In this document: positions 8,546 through 16,303 of the stretch, piece after piece
How the letters are laid out: the number at the start of each line of letters is the position of its first letter
Position numbering within the stretch: position 1 is the stretch's first letter
DNA from: Pseudomonadota bacterium
GTDB taxonomy: Bacteria; Pseudomonadota; Gammaproteobacteria; Xanthomonadales; Rhodanobacteraceae
Assembly (NCBI GenBank): GCA_021794575.1
Contig: JAJYQO010000020.1
Span: 34,925-77,545 of the forward strand
DNA: 42,621 nucleotides
Direction of reading: 5' to 3'
Position numbers and translations under genes: made by a program
Notes under the pieces: model-generated
The model's database searches: none
Seen by the model: only the letters and a program-made list of their open reading frames with translations
Told to the model about the DNA's origin: nothing

Positions 8546-9109
8546 TCAGGCGCGGCCGGCGAACTCACCGGTCACGGTGCTGACCAACACCACATCGTCG
8601 ATGCCGATGTAGTCGGGCACCTGGATCTCGATGCCGGTGTGCAGGCGCGCCGGCTTGGGACGCTTGGTGGCGGTGGCGCCCTTCAGCTCGGGCGCGGTCT
8701 CGACCACGCGCAGCGCCACGCTGGGCGGCAGCTGCAGGCCCACCGGCTGGTCGTCGATCAACTGCACGTAGCAGCCTTCCAGCCCCTCGGTGATGTAGCC
8801 GACGGCGCCGCCCAGCAGATCCGTGCCCAGCACGTACTGGGTGTAATCCGCAGCGTCCATGAACACGTAGCCGTCGGCGTCCTGGTACGAGTAGTTGGCT
8901 TGGCGCCGGCTCAGTTCGACCTCGCGCAGGTCGTCGTCGGCGCGCAGGGTCAGGTCCAGGCGCAGGCCGCCGGGGACGCCGTACAGGGCCATTCGGTAAG
9001 TGGTATTGCCGCCGCGCGCGGTGGGCGCGCTTTTCTCGACTTCTCGCACTTGCCAGGTTTTGCCAGCATGTTCCACGGCCATGCCGCGCTTGATTTCGGA
9101 AGCTTTCAT
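8546..9109 (-). CDS. yeiP: Elongation factor P paralogue YeiP (EfpL)
   Basis: The 187-residue protein has the three-domain EF-P fold: an N-terminal KOW-like domain, an OB domain (YVFMDAADYTQYVLG) and a C-terminal OB domain with TGIEIQVPDYI. The loop that in EF-P carries the modified lysine reads SAPTARGGNTTYRM, with Arg32 at the tip, matching E. coli YeiP/EfpL rather than canonical EF-P. EfpL relieves ribosome stalling at proline-containing motifs. The ATG at 9109 is 13 nt after the SDR stop codon. Confidence 0.93.
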   Translation of the reverse strand: MKASEIKRGMAVEHAGKTWQVREVEKSAPTARGGNTTYRMALYGVPGGLRLDLTLRADDDLREVELSRRQANYSYQDADGYVFMDAADYTQYVLGTDLLGGAVGYITEGLEGCYVQLIDDQPVGLQLPPSVALRVVETAPELKGATATKRPKPARLHTGIEIQVPDYIGIDDVVLVSTVTGEFAGRA

Positions 9110-9122
9110 CAGGCTGCTCGCA

Positions 9123-9890
9123 TCACTTGGGCTGCAGCCGGATCGCGCCGTCCAGGCGGATCACGCTGCCGTTGAGGTAGCGGTTGCCGATGACGAAGGC
9201 CACCGCGTCGGCGAACTCGGCCGGCTGCCCCAGTCGCGAGGGGTAAGGCACCTGCGCGCACAGGCTCTCGTACACCGGCGCGGGCATGCCCTCGACCATC
9301 GGCGTGTGGAATACGCCGGGGGCCAGCGTCATCACGCGCACGCCGCTGCGCGCCAGCTCGCGCGCCATCGGCAGCGTCATACCGACCACGCCGCCCTTGG
9401 ACGCGGAGTAGGCTGCCTGCCCGATCTGGCCCTCGAAGGCGGCCACCGAGGCGGTAAACACGATGACGCCGCGCTCGCCGTCCTCGCCCGGTGCGTTGTG
9501 CTGCATCAAGTCGGCGGCGGCTTTGGCCAGGTTGAAGCTGCCGACCAGGTTCACGCCGACGGTGCGCGCGAAGCCGGCCAGCGGCATCGGCCCGTCCTTG
9601 CCCAGCACGCGCCCGGCGCCCAGGATGCCGGCACAGGCGATGGCTACGTTGAGTCCACCCATGTGCTCGGCAGCCTGCGCGAGATTGCCCGCCACCTGCG
9701 CCTCGTCGGTCACGTCGGTGCGTAGAAAGCCTGCTGCGCTGCCCAGTTCGGCAACGACCTGCGCACCGCGCGCAGCGTCCACGTCCAGCAGATACGCGCG
9801 CGCGCCGTGGCGCAGCAGATGCTCGGCCACGGCGCGCCCGAGGCCGGAGGCGCCGCCGCTGATGACCGCCTTGACGTGGTCGAGTTGCAT
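9123..9890 (-). CDS. SDR dehydrogenase, 3-hydroxyacyl-CoA dehydrogenase type 2-like
   Basis: This 255-residue short-chain dehydrogenase has the nucleotide-binding motif SGGASGLGRAV at residues 11-21, an ACAG structural motif (IACAGILGAG), and the catalytic YxxxK as YSASKGG preceded by a Ser in FTASVA. The overall pattern (DTPMVEG-like loop PGVFHTPMVEGMP, C-terminal GSVIRLDGAIR) is closest to type 2 3-hydroxyacyl-CoA or 2-methyl-3-hydroxybutyryl-CoA dehydrogenases, which act in isoleucine and fatty-acid breakdown. Its position next to the leucine genes fits that role. A GGAG ribosome-binding site precedes the ATG at 9890. The family is certain; the exact substrate is inferred. Confidence 0.87.
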   Translation of the reverse strand: MQLDHVKAVISGGASGLGRAVAEHLLRHGARAYLLDVDAARGAQVVAELGSAAGFLRTDVTDEAQVAGNLAQAAEHMGGLNVAIACAGILGAGRVLGKDGPMPLAGFARTVGVNLVGSFNLAKAAADLMQHNAPGEDGERGVIVFTASVAAFEGQIGQAAYSASKGGVVGMTLPMARELARSGVRVMTLAPGVFHTPMVEGMPAPVYESLCAQVPYPSRLGQPAEFADAVAFVIGNRYLNGSVIRLDGAIRLQPK

Positions 9891-9953
9891 GACGAGCTCC
9901 GATGACTGTGCAGCCGGCGATTGTAGCCGCCGCCACGCCGCACCGATGCCCGG

Positions 9954-10445
9954 TCAGTCCAGGTCGCGCAGGTAGAAACGGTTGCAGCCGTGGTGGCCGG
10001 TGTCGCCCAGTGGTGCATCGATGCGCGCAAAGCCGGACTTGAGATACAGCGCCTGCGCCGCGTCCATGCCGGTGAGCGTTTCGATGTAGCAGCGGTGGAA
10101 GCCGAAATCGCGCGCGGCATCGAGACAGCGTGCCATCAGCGCGCGTCCCGCGCCCAGACCGCGCAGCGTGGGCAGGAAGTACATCTTGCGCAGCTCGCAG
10201 ATGTCGGCAGCGCCGCCGGCCAGCGGCGCGACGCCGCCGCCGCCGTACACGCGGCCGCCACGTTCGACCACGAAGTAGGCACTGCGCGCCGCGGCGTAGG
10301 CATGGCTCATGAAGTCCACTTCCGGGTCGTGGATGGCGAAGCCGGCGCCGCCGGCACCGAACTCCGGCATTACCGCGCGGATGATGCCGGCGACGGCGGC
10401 GTCGTCGGCCGGCGCGATCGGCCGGATCGAGAACGGGGCGCTCAT
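9954..10445 (-). CDS. GNAT-family N-acetyltransferase
   Basis: The 163-residue product starts MSAPFSIRPIAPADDAAV and carries the acetyl-CoA-binding motif RGLGAGRALM and the C-terminal block QALYLKSGFARI, both GNAT hallmarks. The acceptor substrate is unknown. Its ATG overlaps the stop of the HMG-CoA lyase gene by 4 bp (ATGA), so it is translationally coupled to the leucine operon. The much longer open frame through this region on the same strand is a shadow of the lyase gene. Confidence 0.88.
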   Translation of the reverse strand: MSAPFSIRPIAPADDAAVAGIIRAVMPEFGAGGAGFAIHDPEVDFMSHAYAAARSAYFVVERGGRVYGGGGVAPLAGGAADICELRKMYFLPTLRGLGAGRALMARCLDAARDFGFHRCYIETLTGMDAAQALYLKSGFARIDAPLGDTGHHGCNRFYLRDLD

Positions 10446-11344
10446 CGAACCGCCTCCGGCGCGCGCGCACGACCGACGCGGCTGCCCGTGGGGCGGCCCA
10501 ACTGCATGGCCAGCCAGTGGCCGGTGGCGACCAGCGCATCGAGATCCACGCCGGTCTCGAGGCCCATGCCCTGCAGCATGTAGATCACGTCCTCGCTGGC
10601 CACGTTGCCGCTGGCGCCATGCGCGTAGGGACAGCCGCCGGTACCGGCCACCGCGGCGTCCACCACGCGCACGCCTTCTTCCAGACAGGCCAGGATATTG
10701 GCCAGCGCCTGCCCGTAGGTGTCGTGGAAGTGCACCGCCAGCGCCGACATCGGTACCGCCGCGGCCACCGCGCGCAGCATGGCGCGCGCGCGGCCTGGCG
10801 TGCCCACGCCGATGGTGTCGCCCAGCGAGATTTCCGCGCAGCCCAGCTCGAACAGGCGCGCCGCCACGCGTACCACATCGGCCACCGGCACTTCGCCCTG
10901 GTAGGGGCAGCCCAGCACGGTGGACACATAGCCGCGCACGCGCACGCCATCGACCCGCGCCTGCGCCAATACCGGTTCGAAGCGGACGATGGACTCGTCG
11001 ATCGAGGCGTTGATGTTCCTGTGGTTGAAAGCTTCGGAGGCAGCCGTGAACACGGCGATGTCGCTGGCGCCGGCAAGGCGTGCCCGCAGGTAGCCCTGCA
11101 GGTTGGGTACCAGCACCGGATAGCGCACGCCGGGCTTGCGGGTCAGACCCGCCAGCACGGCCTCGGCATCGGCCAACTGCGGCACCCACTTCGGGCTCAC
11201 GAAGCTGGTGGCCTCGACGGTGTCGTAGCCGCAGGCGGCCAGGCGTTCGATCAGCTCGATCTTGATGGCGCTGGGCACGATGGCCTTCTCGTTCTGCAGG
11301 CCATCGCGTGGGCTTACCTCGACCACGCGTACGTGCTCGCTCAT
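10442..11344 (-). CDS. mvaB: Hydroxymethylglutaryl-CoA lyase
   Basis: This enzyme (LiuE in the leucine pathway) splits HMG-CoA into acetoacetate and acetyl-CoA, the last specific step of leucine degradation. The 300-residue protein opens with VRVVEVSPRDGLQNE, the substrate-binding motif of the HMGL-like TIM barrel. It also has EATSFVSPKWVPQLAD and the signature GTGGCPYAHGASGNVASED containing the catalytic Cys. The metal-ligand HFHDTYG motif is present. Its ATG overlaps the alaX stop by 4 bp and its stop overlaps the GNAT start by 4 bp. Confidence 0.96.
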   Translation of the reverse strand: MSEHVRVVEVSPRDGLQNEKAIVPSAIKIELIERLAACGYDTVEATSFVSPKWVPQLADAEAVLAGLTRKPGVRYPVLVPNLQGYLRARLAGASDIAVFTAASEAFNHRNINASIDESIVRFEPVLAQARVDGVRVRGYVSTVLGCPYQGEVPVADVVRVAARLFELGCAEISLGDTIGVGTPGRARAMLRAVAAAVPMSALAVHFHDTYGQALANILACLEEGVRVVDAAVAGTGGCPYAHGASGNVASEDVIYMLQGMGLETGVDLDALVATGHWLAMQLGRPTGSRVGRARAPEAVR

Positions 11345-12057
11345 GCCGCATCCTCCGCGAAGGCCAGCACCACACGCCGGTTGCGCGTGCCCTTGCTTTC
11401 GATCCGGCTGACGCGCAGCGCACCGATCTCGCTCGTGCGCCGTACGTGCGTGCCGCCACAGGGCTGCAGATCGGCACCGGCGATCTCCACCAGTCGGATT
11501 TGCGGCAGGTGCATCGGCGGCGTAACCGAAAGCGTCTTGATCAGATCGGGCTGCGCGGCCAGCGCCGCGCCGCTGATCAGGCGCATCGACACCGGCAGGT
11601 CGTCCTGGATGAGCCGCGCCAGTTCATGCTGGATATGCGCCGCGTCCAGCGCCGCGCCGGCCGTGTCGAAATCCAGTCGGCCGCTCTCGTGGGTGAGGTT
11701 GCCGCCGGTGACGCCGTGCCTGACGATGGCCGAGAGCAGGTGCAGCGCACTATGCATGCGCATGTGGCGGTGGCGGCGCGCCCAGTCCAGTTCCAGTGTG
11801 ACCGTGCTGCCCGGCGCGGGGCGCGCGCCCGCATCGAGCAGGTGCAGGATGGTGCCACTGGCCTTGTCGCGTCGGGTGTCGGCGATGCGCAGGCGTGTGC
11901 CCTCGTCGGTAGTCAGCCAGCCGCTGTCGCCGGGCTGGCCGCCACCCAGCGGATAGAACACGCTCTGGTCCAGTTCGACGCCGCCGGCGTGCACCGCCAG
12001 CACCCGTGCGGCGCAGCCGGTACGGTAGGCATCATCGTCGTATAGCGGGTGCGTCAT
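11341..12057 (-). CDS. AlaX-type alanyl-tRNA editing protein
   Basis: Free-standing editing proteins of this family hydrolyse Ser or Gly mischarged on tRNA-Ala. The frame contains FYPLGGGQPGDSG, the zinc-site HxxxH as MHSALHLLSA, and the second half-site as PCGGTHVRRTSEIGAL, all matching the AlaRS editing domain. At 238 residues it is a medium-length AlaX with no aminoacylation domain. I chose ATG 12057, preceded by GGA at 7-nt spacing; an in-frame GTG at 12069 is an alternative. It is coupled to the HMG-CoA lyase by a 4-bp overlap and follows liuD after 79 nt. Why it sits in a leucine operon is unclear. Confidence 0.9.
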   Translation of the reverse strand: MTHPLYDDDAYRTGCAARVLAVHAGGVELDQSVFYPLGGGQPGDSGWLTTDEGTRLRIADTRRDKASGTILHLLDAGARPAPGSTVTLELDWARRHRHMRMHSALHLLSAIVRHGVTGGNLTHESGRLDFDTAGAALDAAHIQHELARLIQDDLPVSMRLISGAALAAQPDLIKTLSVTPPMHLPQIRLVEIAGADLQPCGGTHVRRTSEIGALRVSRIESKGTRNRRVVLAFAEDAA

Positions 12058-12136
12058 GGGCGATTCCACGGCAGGGCTTCAGCGATGCACCATCATGATG
12101 TGGCTGGTGCGGCATGATGCAAGCGGACGTCATGGG

Positions 12137-14125
12137 TCAATCCAGCCGTACCAGCACGGCATCGGCTTCGACGAACTCGCCGGCGGACACCCGCACTGCG
12201 GCCACGGTGCCGTCGCGCGGCGCGCGCAGCGCCAGTTCCATCTTCATGGCTTCCATCACCACCAGCACGCTACCGGCGTCGACCGCGGCGCCGGGCCGCG
12301 TCTGCACCAGCACCACGCGGCCGGGCATTGGCGCGTGCAGGGCGCTGGCATCGGCGTCCGCCTGCGTGGTGGCGAGGTAGGCGGCGGCGCGTTCAAACGT
12401 ATGGCGTTGGGCGTCATGGTGGATCTCGACAGACGCGCCGTCATCGTGCGCCGGCAGTCGCAACGCGCGGCCATCCAGGTGCAGGCTGAGTGTGCCGTCG
12501 GCGAGACGGGCGCCGCGCGCCGCATGCACGCGGGTTGCATCGTCCAACCGCAGGTCATAATCGCCGTCGAAGCCCGTGGCCAGCACGCGCACACGCCGTA
12601 CACCCGCCTGCAAGAACAGCTCGCGTGCCTCCGCGCCCTGTAGCCGCCAGCCATCGCAGCGCGCCCAGGGCGATGGATCGGCAAGCACCTCGGCATCCTG
12701 CTTCAGCAACAGCGCCACCGCGGCGGCTTGCGCGGCGGTTTCGTCCAGCGCATCGCCGGGCAGAAATTCGTTCAGAGCGCGGTCGAGGTAGCCGGTATCG
12801 ATGCGCGCCTCGCGCAGTGCCGGGTGCGCGATCAGGCGCTCCAAAAAAGCGACGTTGGATTTCGGTCCGCGCACGTGGCAGTCGGCCAGTGCTTCGCGCA
12901 TGCGCGCCAGCGCGCACTCGCGGTCCATATCCCAGGCGATGATCTTGGCGATCATCGGGTCGTAGTGGATGCTGACGGTATCGCCCTCGATCACGCCGGC
13001 ATCCACGCGCACGTGCGGCGATGGCGCGGGCAGCGCCAGATGATCGAGCCGACCGGAGCCGGGCAGGAAACCTTGCGCGGGATCCTCGGCGTACAGACGC
13101 AGCTCGATGGCATGGCCGTGCTGCGCCGGCGTACGCTGCAGCAGGTCCGCCGGCAGCGGCTCGCCGGCGGCCACGCGCAGTTGCATCTCGACCAGATCCA
13201 GACCCAGCGTCATCTCGGTGACCGGATGCTCGACCTGCAGGCGCGCGTTGAGCTCCATGAAATAAAAACCGCCATCCACAGCCACGATGAACTCCACCGT
13301 GCCGGCGTTGCAATAGTCCAACGCCTTGCCCGCCGCGATGGCGGCTGCGCCCATGGCTGTGCGCAGCGCGGGCGTGAGGAACGGCGAGGGCGTTTCCTCC
13401 AGCACTTTCTGGTAGCGGCGCTGTACCGAGCATTCGCGCTCGTTGAGGTGGATCACGTGTCCGTGCGCGTCCCCGAGGATCTGGAACTCGATGTGACGCG
13501 GTTGTTCGATGTAGCGCTCGAGCAGCACGCGCGCGTTGCCGAACGCGCCCTGCGCCTCGCGTTGGCAGGCGGTTAGCGCGGCTTCGAACTCACCAGCTCC
13601 GCGCACGATGCGCATGCCCTTACCGCCGCCGCCGTAGGCAGCCTTGATCATCAGCGGGAAGCCGATGCTTGCGGCTTCGCGCGCCAGCAGGCCGGGATCC
13701 TGATTCTCGCCCGTGTAGCCAGGCACCACCGGCACGCCGCGGTCGGCCATCAACTGCTTGGCGCCGGCCTTGGAGCCCATGCGCCGCATGCTGGCCGCCG
13801 GCGGTCCCACGAACACCAGGCCGGCTTGCGCCACCGCTTCGGCGAAGTCGGGATTCTCCGAGAGAAACCCGTATCCCGGATGCACGGCGCCGGCGCCGCC
13901 GGCGCGCGCGGCCTCCAGAATGGCCGCACTGCGCAGATAGCTGTCCTGCGGACGCGGCCCGCCGATCGGGAAAGCCGTGTCCGCCATGCGCACGTGCTGG
14001 GCATCGCGGTCGGCCTCCGAGTACACCGCGACGCTGCGCAGTCCCAGCCGCCGCAGCGTGCGGATGATGCGGCAGGCGATTTCGCCGCGGTTGGCGACGA
14101 GCACGCTGTCGAAGGGAAAGTTCAT
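12137..14125 (-). CDS. liuD: Methylcrotonyl-CoA carboxylase, biotin-containing alpha subunit
   Basis: The 662-residue protein combines a biotin carboxylase (residues 1 to about 450) and a C-terminal biotinyl domain. It starts MNFPFDSVLVANRGEIACRI, has the ATP-grasp glycine loop AAYGGGGKGMRIV, the active-site region ELNARLQVEHPVTEM, and the biotinylation motif EAMKM with Lys628. The subunit carboxylates biotin; the beta subunit LiuB transfers the carboxyl to 3-methylcrotonyl-CoA. Assignment to the leucine substrate rather than propionyl- or acetyl-CoA rests on its coupling to liuC (4-bp overlap) and the nearby liuB, liuE and liuA. The 56-codon upstream extension is rejected. Confidence 0.94.
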   Translation of the reverse strand: MNFPFDSVLVANRGEIACRIIRTLRRLGLRSVAVYSEADRDAQHVRMADTAFPIGGPRPQDSYLRSAAILEAARAGGAGAVHPGYGFLSENPDFAEAVAQAGLVFVGPPAASMRRMGSKAGAKQLMADRGVPVVPGYTGENQDPGLLAREAASIGFPLMIKAAYGGGGKGMRIVRGAGEFEAALTACQREAQGAFGNARVLLERYIEQPRHIEFQILGDAHGHVIHLNERECSVQRRYQKVLEETPSPFLTPALRTAMGAAAIAAGKALDYCNAGTVEFIVAVDGGFYFMELNARLQVEHPVTEMTLGLDLVEMQLRVAAGEPLPADLLQRTPAQHGHAIELRLYAEDPAQGFLPGSGRLDHLALPAPSPHVRVDAGVIEGDTVSIHYDPMIAKIIAWDMDRECALARMREALADCHVRGPKSNVAFLERLIAHPALREARIDTGYLDRALNEFLPGDALDETAAQAAAVALLLKQDAEVLADPSPWARCDGWRLQGAEARELFLQAGVRRVRVLATGFDGDYDLRLDDATRVHAARGARLADGTLSLHLDGRALRLPAHDDGASVEIHHDAQRHTFERAAAYLATTQADADASALHAPMPGRVVLVQTRPGAAVDAGSVLVVMEAMKMELALRAPRDGTVAAVRVSAGEFVEADAVLVRLD

Positions 14126-14919
14126 GCGTCGTCTCCACCGATCCAGCGTGGTGGGCGCTTGTCCAGAAAAGCCTGCATGCCTTCGCGCCCCTCGGGCGAG
14201 ACGCGCAAGCGCGCGATCAGCGCGGCGTTGGCGGCGTCCTGACCGGCTGCATCCAGCGCTGCGTGCCGCAACCGGCGCAGCAGCGACTTGCACGCGGCCT
14301 GCGCCTGCGGACCACCCTTGGCCAGCCAGTGCAACTGGCGCGCGCAGGCGTCATCCAGTTCATCCGCCGGCACCACGGTGTGCAGCAGGCCGATGCGTTG
14401 CGCCTCGGCGGCGTCGATCACCTCGCCGCCGAGGAACAGCCGCCGCGCATGGCGCGGCCCGACGGCAGCCACCACGTAAGGCGAGATCACCGCCGGCACC
14501 AGCCCCAGCCTGACCTCGCTGAGCGCAAATTTGGCCGTGGGCACGCCGATGGCGATGTCGCAGCAGGCGATCAGCCCCACGCCGCCGCCGTAAGCCGAAC
14601 CGTTGACGCGGGCGAGGGTGGGTTTGGTGAACTCGTCCAGTACGCGCATCAATGTCGCCAGACGCAGCGCGTCGGCTTCGTTCTCGGCCTCGCCGGCGGT
14701 TGCCATGGTGCGCATCCAGTGCAGGTCGGCACCGGCTGAAAACGTGCTGCCGGCGCCGGTCAGCACCGCGGCGCGTATGCCGGAGTCGGCGTCGAGCTCG
14801 CGTAGTGCTGCTGTTAACCGCGCGACCAGGTCGTCGTCGAAGGCATTGTGCACTTGCGCGCGGGTCAGAGTCAGGTGGGCGACGGCTCCCTCGCGCGTGA
14901 TTTCGAGTGGACTGGACAT
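14122..14919 (-). CDS. liuC: Methylglutaconyl-CoA hydratase (enoyl-CoA hydratase family)
   Basis: The 265-residue crotonase-fold protein hydrates 3-methylglutaconyl-CoA to HMG-CoA. It shows VLTGAGSTFSAGADLHWM, containing the first oxyanion-hole segment, and ARVNGSAYGGGVGLIACCD, containing the second, plus SEVRLGLVPAVISPYV, which is characteristic of LiuC-type hydratases. The ATG at 14919 has a GGGAG ribosome-binding site about 6 nt upstream. Its 3' end overlaps liuD by 4 bp. It is the first gene of the minus-strand liuCD-alaX-liuE-GNAT run and is divergent from the iron module. A TTGACA hexamer (reverse complement of 14980-14985) lies upstream but lacks a good -10 partner. Confidence 0.92.
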   Translation of the reverse strand: MSSPLEITREGAVAHLTLTRAQVHNAFDDDLVARLTAALRELDADSGIRAAVLTGAGSTFSAGADLHWMRTMATAGEAENEADALRLATLMRVLDEFTKPTLARVNGSAYGGGVGLIACCDIAIGVPTAKFALSEVRLGLVPAVISPYVVAAVGPRHARRLFLGGEVIDAAEAQRIGLLHTVVPADELDDACARQLHWLAKGGPQAQAACKSLLRRLRHAALDAAGQDAANAALIARLRVSPEGREGMQAFLDKRPPRWIGGDDA

Positions 14920-14978
14920 GCGAACTCCCGAACAGGGCGGGAATGATAGCGGGCCGGGCCATGGGGCCTTCGGCCGTC

Positions 14979-15007
14979 TTGTCAAAGCTAATGAGAATGG
15001 TTATTAT
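14979..15007 (+). promoter_or_regulatory. Sigma70-type promoter of the iron-uptake module
   Basis: TTGTCA at 14979-14984 and TATTAT at 15002-15007 are spaced by exactly 17 nt, each matching consensus at five of six positions. It drives rightward transcription toward the cupredoxin-like gene at 15033. The -35 element overlaps a TTGACA on the opposite strand, so liuC could share this region. Confidence 0.65.
14987..15005 (+). promoter_or_regulatory. Fur-box-like operator
   Basis: The 19-nt sequence GCTAATGAGAATGGTTATT matches the classical Fur consensus (three GATAAT-type hexamers) at 14 of 19 positions. It fills the promoter spacer and overlaps the -10 element, the expected place for iron-dependent repression. 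The genes downstream encode iron uptake, which supports the call. Binding is inferred. Confidence 0.6.
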
Positions 15008-15032
15008 TATCTCAGTCTCTGGAGGGATCGTC

Positions 15033-15380
15033 ATGCCGCATCGCATCTCCATTCTCGTATCCGTTGTACTTGCGCTCGCAGCCATGGGTACTGCGCGTAT
15101 TGCAGCGGCCGCGGAACCGCCGACGTTCCGACTGGCGATCGTGAACCATCGCTTCCAGCCGGCCACGCTGACGATTCCCGCCAACACCAAGGTGAAGCTG
15201 GTGGTCGAGAACCGCGACGCCACGCCGGAGGAGTTCGAGAGCAACGACTTCGACCGCGAGAAGATCATCCTGCCGAACAGCAGAGCGGTGATCTTCGTCG
15301 GTCCGCTGCCGCCGGGGCGGTACCGCTTTTTCGGCGAGTTCAACCCTGCGACGGCGCAGGGCGTGTTGCACGTGGAGTGA
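15033..15380 (+). CDS. Periplasmic cupredoxin-like protein of an FTR1 iron-uptake system (FtrB / EfeO N-domain type)
   Basis: The 115-residue product has a signal peptide ending near RIAAAA (about residue 29) and a single small beta-rich domain: FRLAIVNHRFQPATLTIPAN, then EEFESNDFDREKI, VGPLPPGRYRFFGEFNP and AQGVLHVE. This is the cupredoxin-1 type domain found in FtrB-like proteins and at the N terminus of EfeO. It contains no Cys and no Met in the mature part that could complete a type-1 copper site, but has an acidic EExESxDxDRE stretch, so direct ferric-ion binding is plausible. The ribosome-binding site GGAGGG lies 6 nt before the ATG. It is 4 nt upstream of the FTR1 gene and behind the Fur-box promoter. 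Confidence 0.85.
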   Translation: MPHRISILVSVVLALAAMGTARIAAAAEPPTFRLAIVNHRFQPATLTIPANTKVKLVVENRDATPEEFESNDFDREKIILPNSRAVIFVGPLPPGRYRFFGEFNPATAQGVLHVE

Positions 15381-15384
15381 GGCC

Positions 15385-16224
15385 ATGCTCGCGATTGCCC
15401 TGCTGGTCTTCCGTGAAGTGCTCGAAGCGGCACTGATCGTCTCGATCGTGGCCGCGGCGACGCGCGGCGTGCCGCGCCGCGGTGCGGCGCTCCTGGGCGG
15501 CATCGGTCTCGGCGTGCTCGGCGCACTGCTGGTGGCGCTGGGCGCCGGTCGCATCGCCGCGCTGTTCAGCGGCGTCGGCCAAGAAGTTTTCAATGCCGGC
15601 GTGTTGCTGGCGGCGGTACTGATGATCGCCTGGCATGTCATCTGGATGGCATCCCATGGGCGCGCGCTGGCGATGCAAATGCAGGACGTCGGCAAGTCGG
15701 TGCGCACGGGTGTCAGCCCGCTGACCGTGCTGATCGCGGTGGTGGCGCTGGCAGTGCTGCGCGAAGGCTCCGAGGTGGTCCTGTTCCTCTACGGCTTGCT
15801 TGCCGGCGGCGCCGGCCACCTGGGTGCGGGACTGGTGCTGGGCCTCGCGGCCGGCGTGACGATCGGCCTGCTGCTGTACTTCGGACTGCTGCGCATACCG
15901 CTGCGGCATTTCTTCGCCGCCACCAACGCGCTGCTGATCCTGCTGGCGGCCGGACTGACGGCGGACGCGGTGGCGTTCCTGGTGCAGGCCGACCTGCTAC
16001 CGGCACTGGGTGAGCCGCTCTGGGACAGCTCGGCGCTGCTCAGCGAGCACTCATTGCCGGGTCAGGCGCTGCATGTGCTGGTCGGCTACAGCGCGCGGCC
16101 GGCGCCGGTACAACTGCTGGTCTGGATGACGACGGTGCTGCTGCTGGGTATCGGCATGCGTATCGCAAGCAAGGCCGCGCACAGGACGCATCCGGCATCG
16201 CCGCAACGTGCCATGACCAGCTGA
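15385..16224 (+). CDS. FTR1-family iron permease
   Basis: The 279-residue membrane protein has about seven predicted transmembrane segments and two REXXE iron-binding motifs, REVLE at residues 10-14 and REGSE at 126-130, the defining residues of FTR1/EfeU permeases that take ferric iron from a periplasmic partner. It starts 4 nt after the cupredoxin-like gene, indicating one transcript. The C terminus (MRIASKAAHRTH) is a short basic cytoplasmic tail. FtrA/P19 and FtrD-type partners of the Bordetella Ftr system are not found beside it. Confidence 0.94.
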   Translation: MLAIALLVFREVLEAALIVSIVAAATRGVPRRGAALLGGIGLGVLGALLVALGAGRIAALFSGVGQEVFNAGVLLAAVLMIAWHVIWMASHGRALAMQMQDVGKSVRTGVSPLTVLIAVVALAVLREGSEVVLFLYGLLAGGAGHLGAGLVLGLAAGVTIGLLLYFGLLRIPLRHFFAATNALLILLAAGLTADAVAFLVQADLLPALGEPLWDSSALLSEHSLPGQALHVLVGYSARPAPVQLLVWMTTVLLLGIGMRIASKAAHRTHPASPQRAMTS

Positions 16225-16303
16225 GATTCCCTGTTTCGCAATCACCGCGCCCTCGTGGCGCGTCGGCTCCGTTCGCTTCGATTCCACGTCAAGGGGTACT
16301 CCG

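Noticed and set aside
12058-12136. Possible hairpin GCACCA/TGGTGC between liuD and alaX
   Set aside because: A 6-bp stem with a 12-nt loop and no T-run in a GC-rich gap is expected by chance; listed only here.
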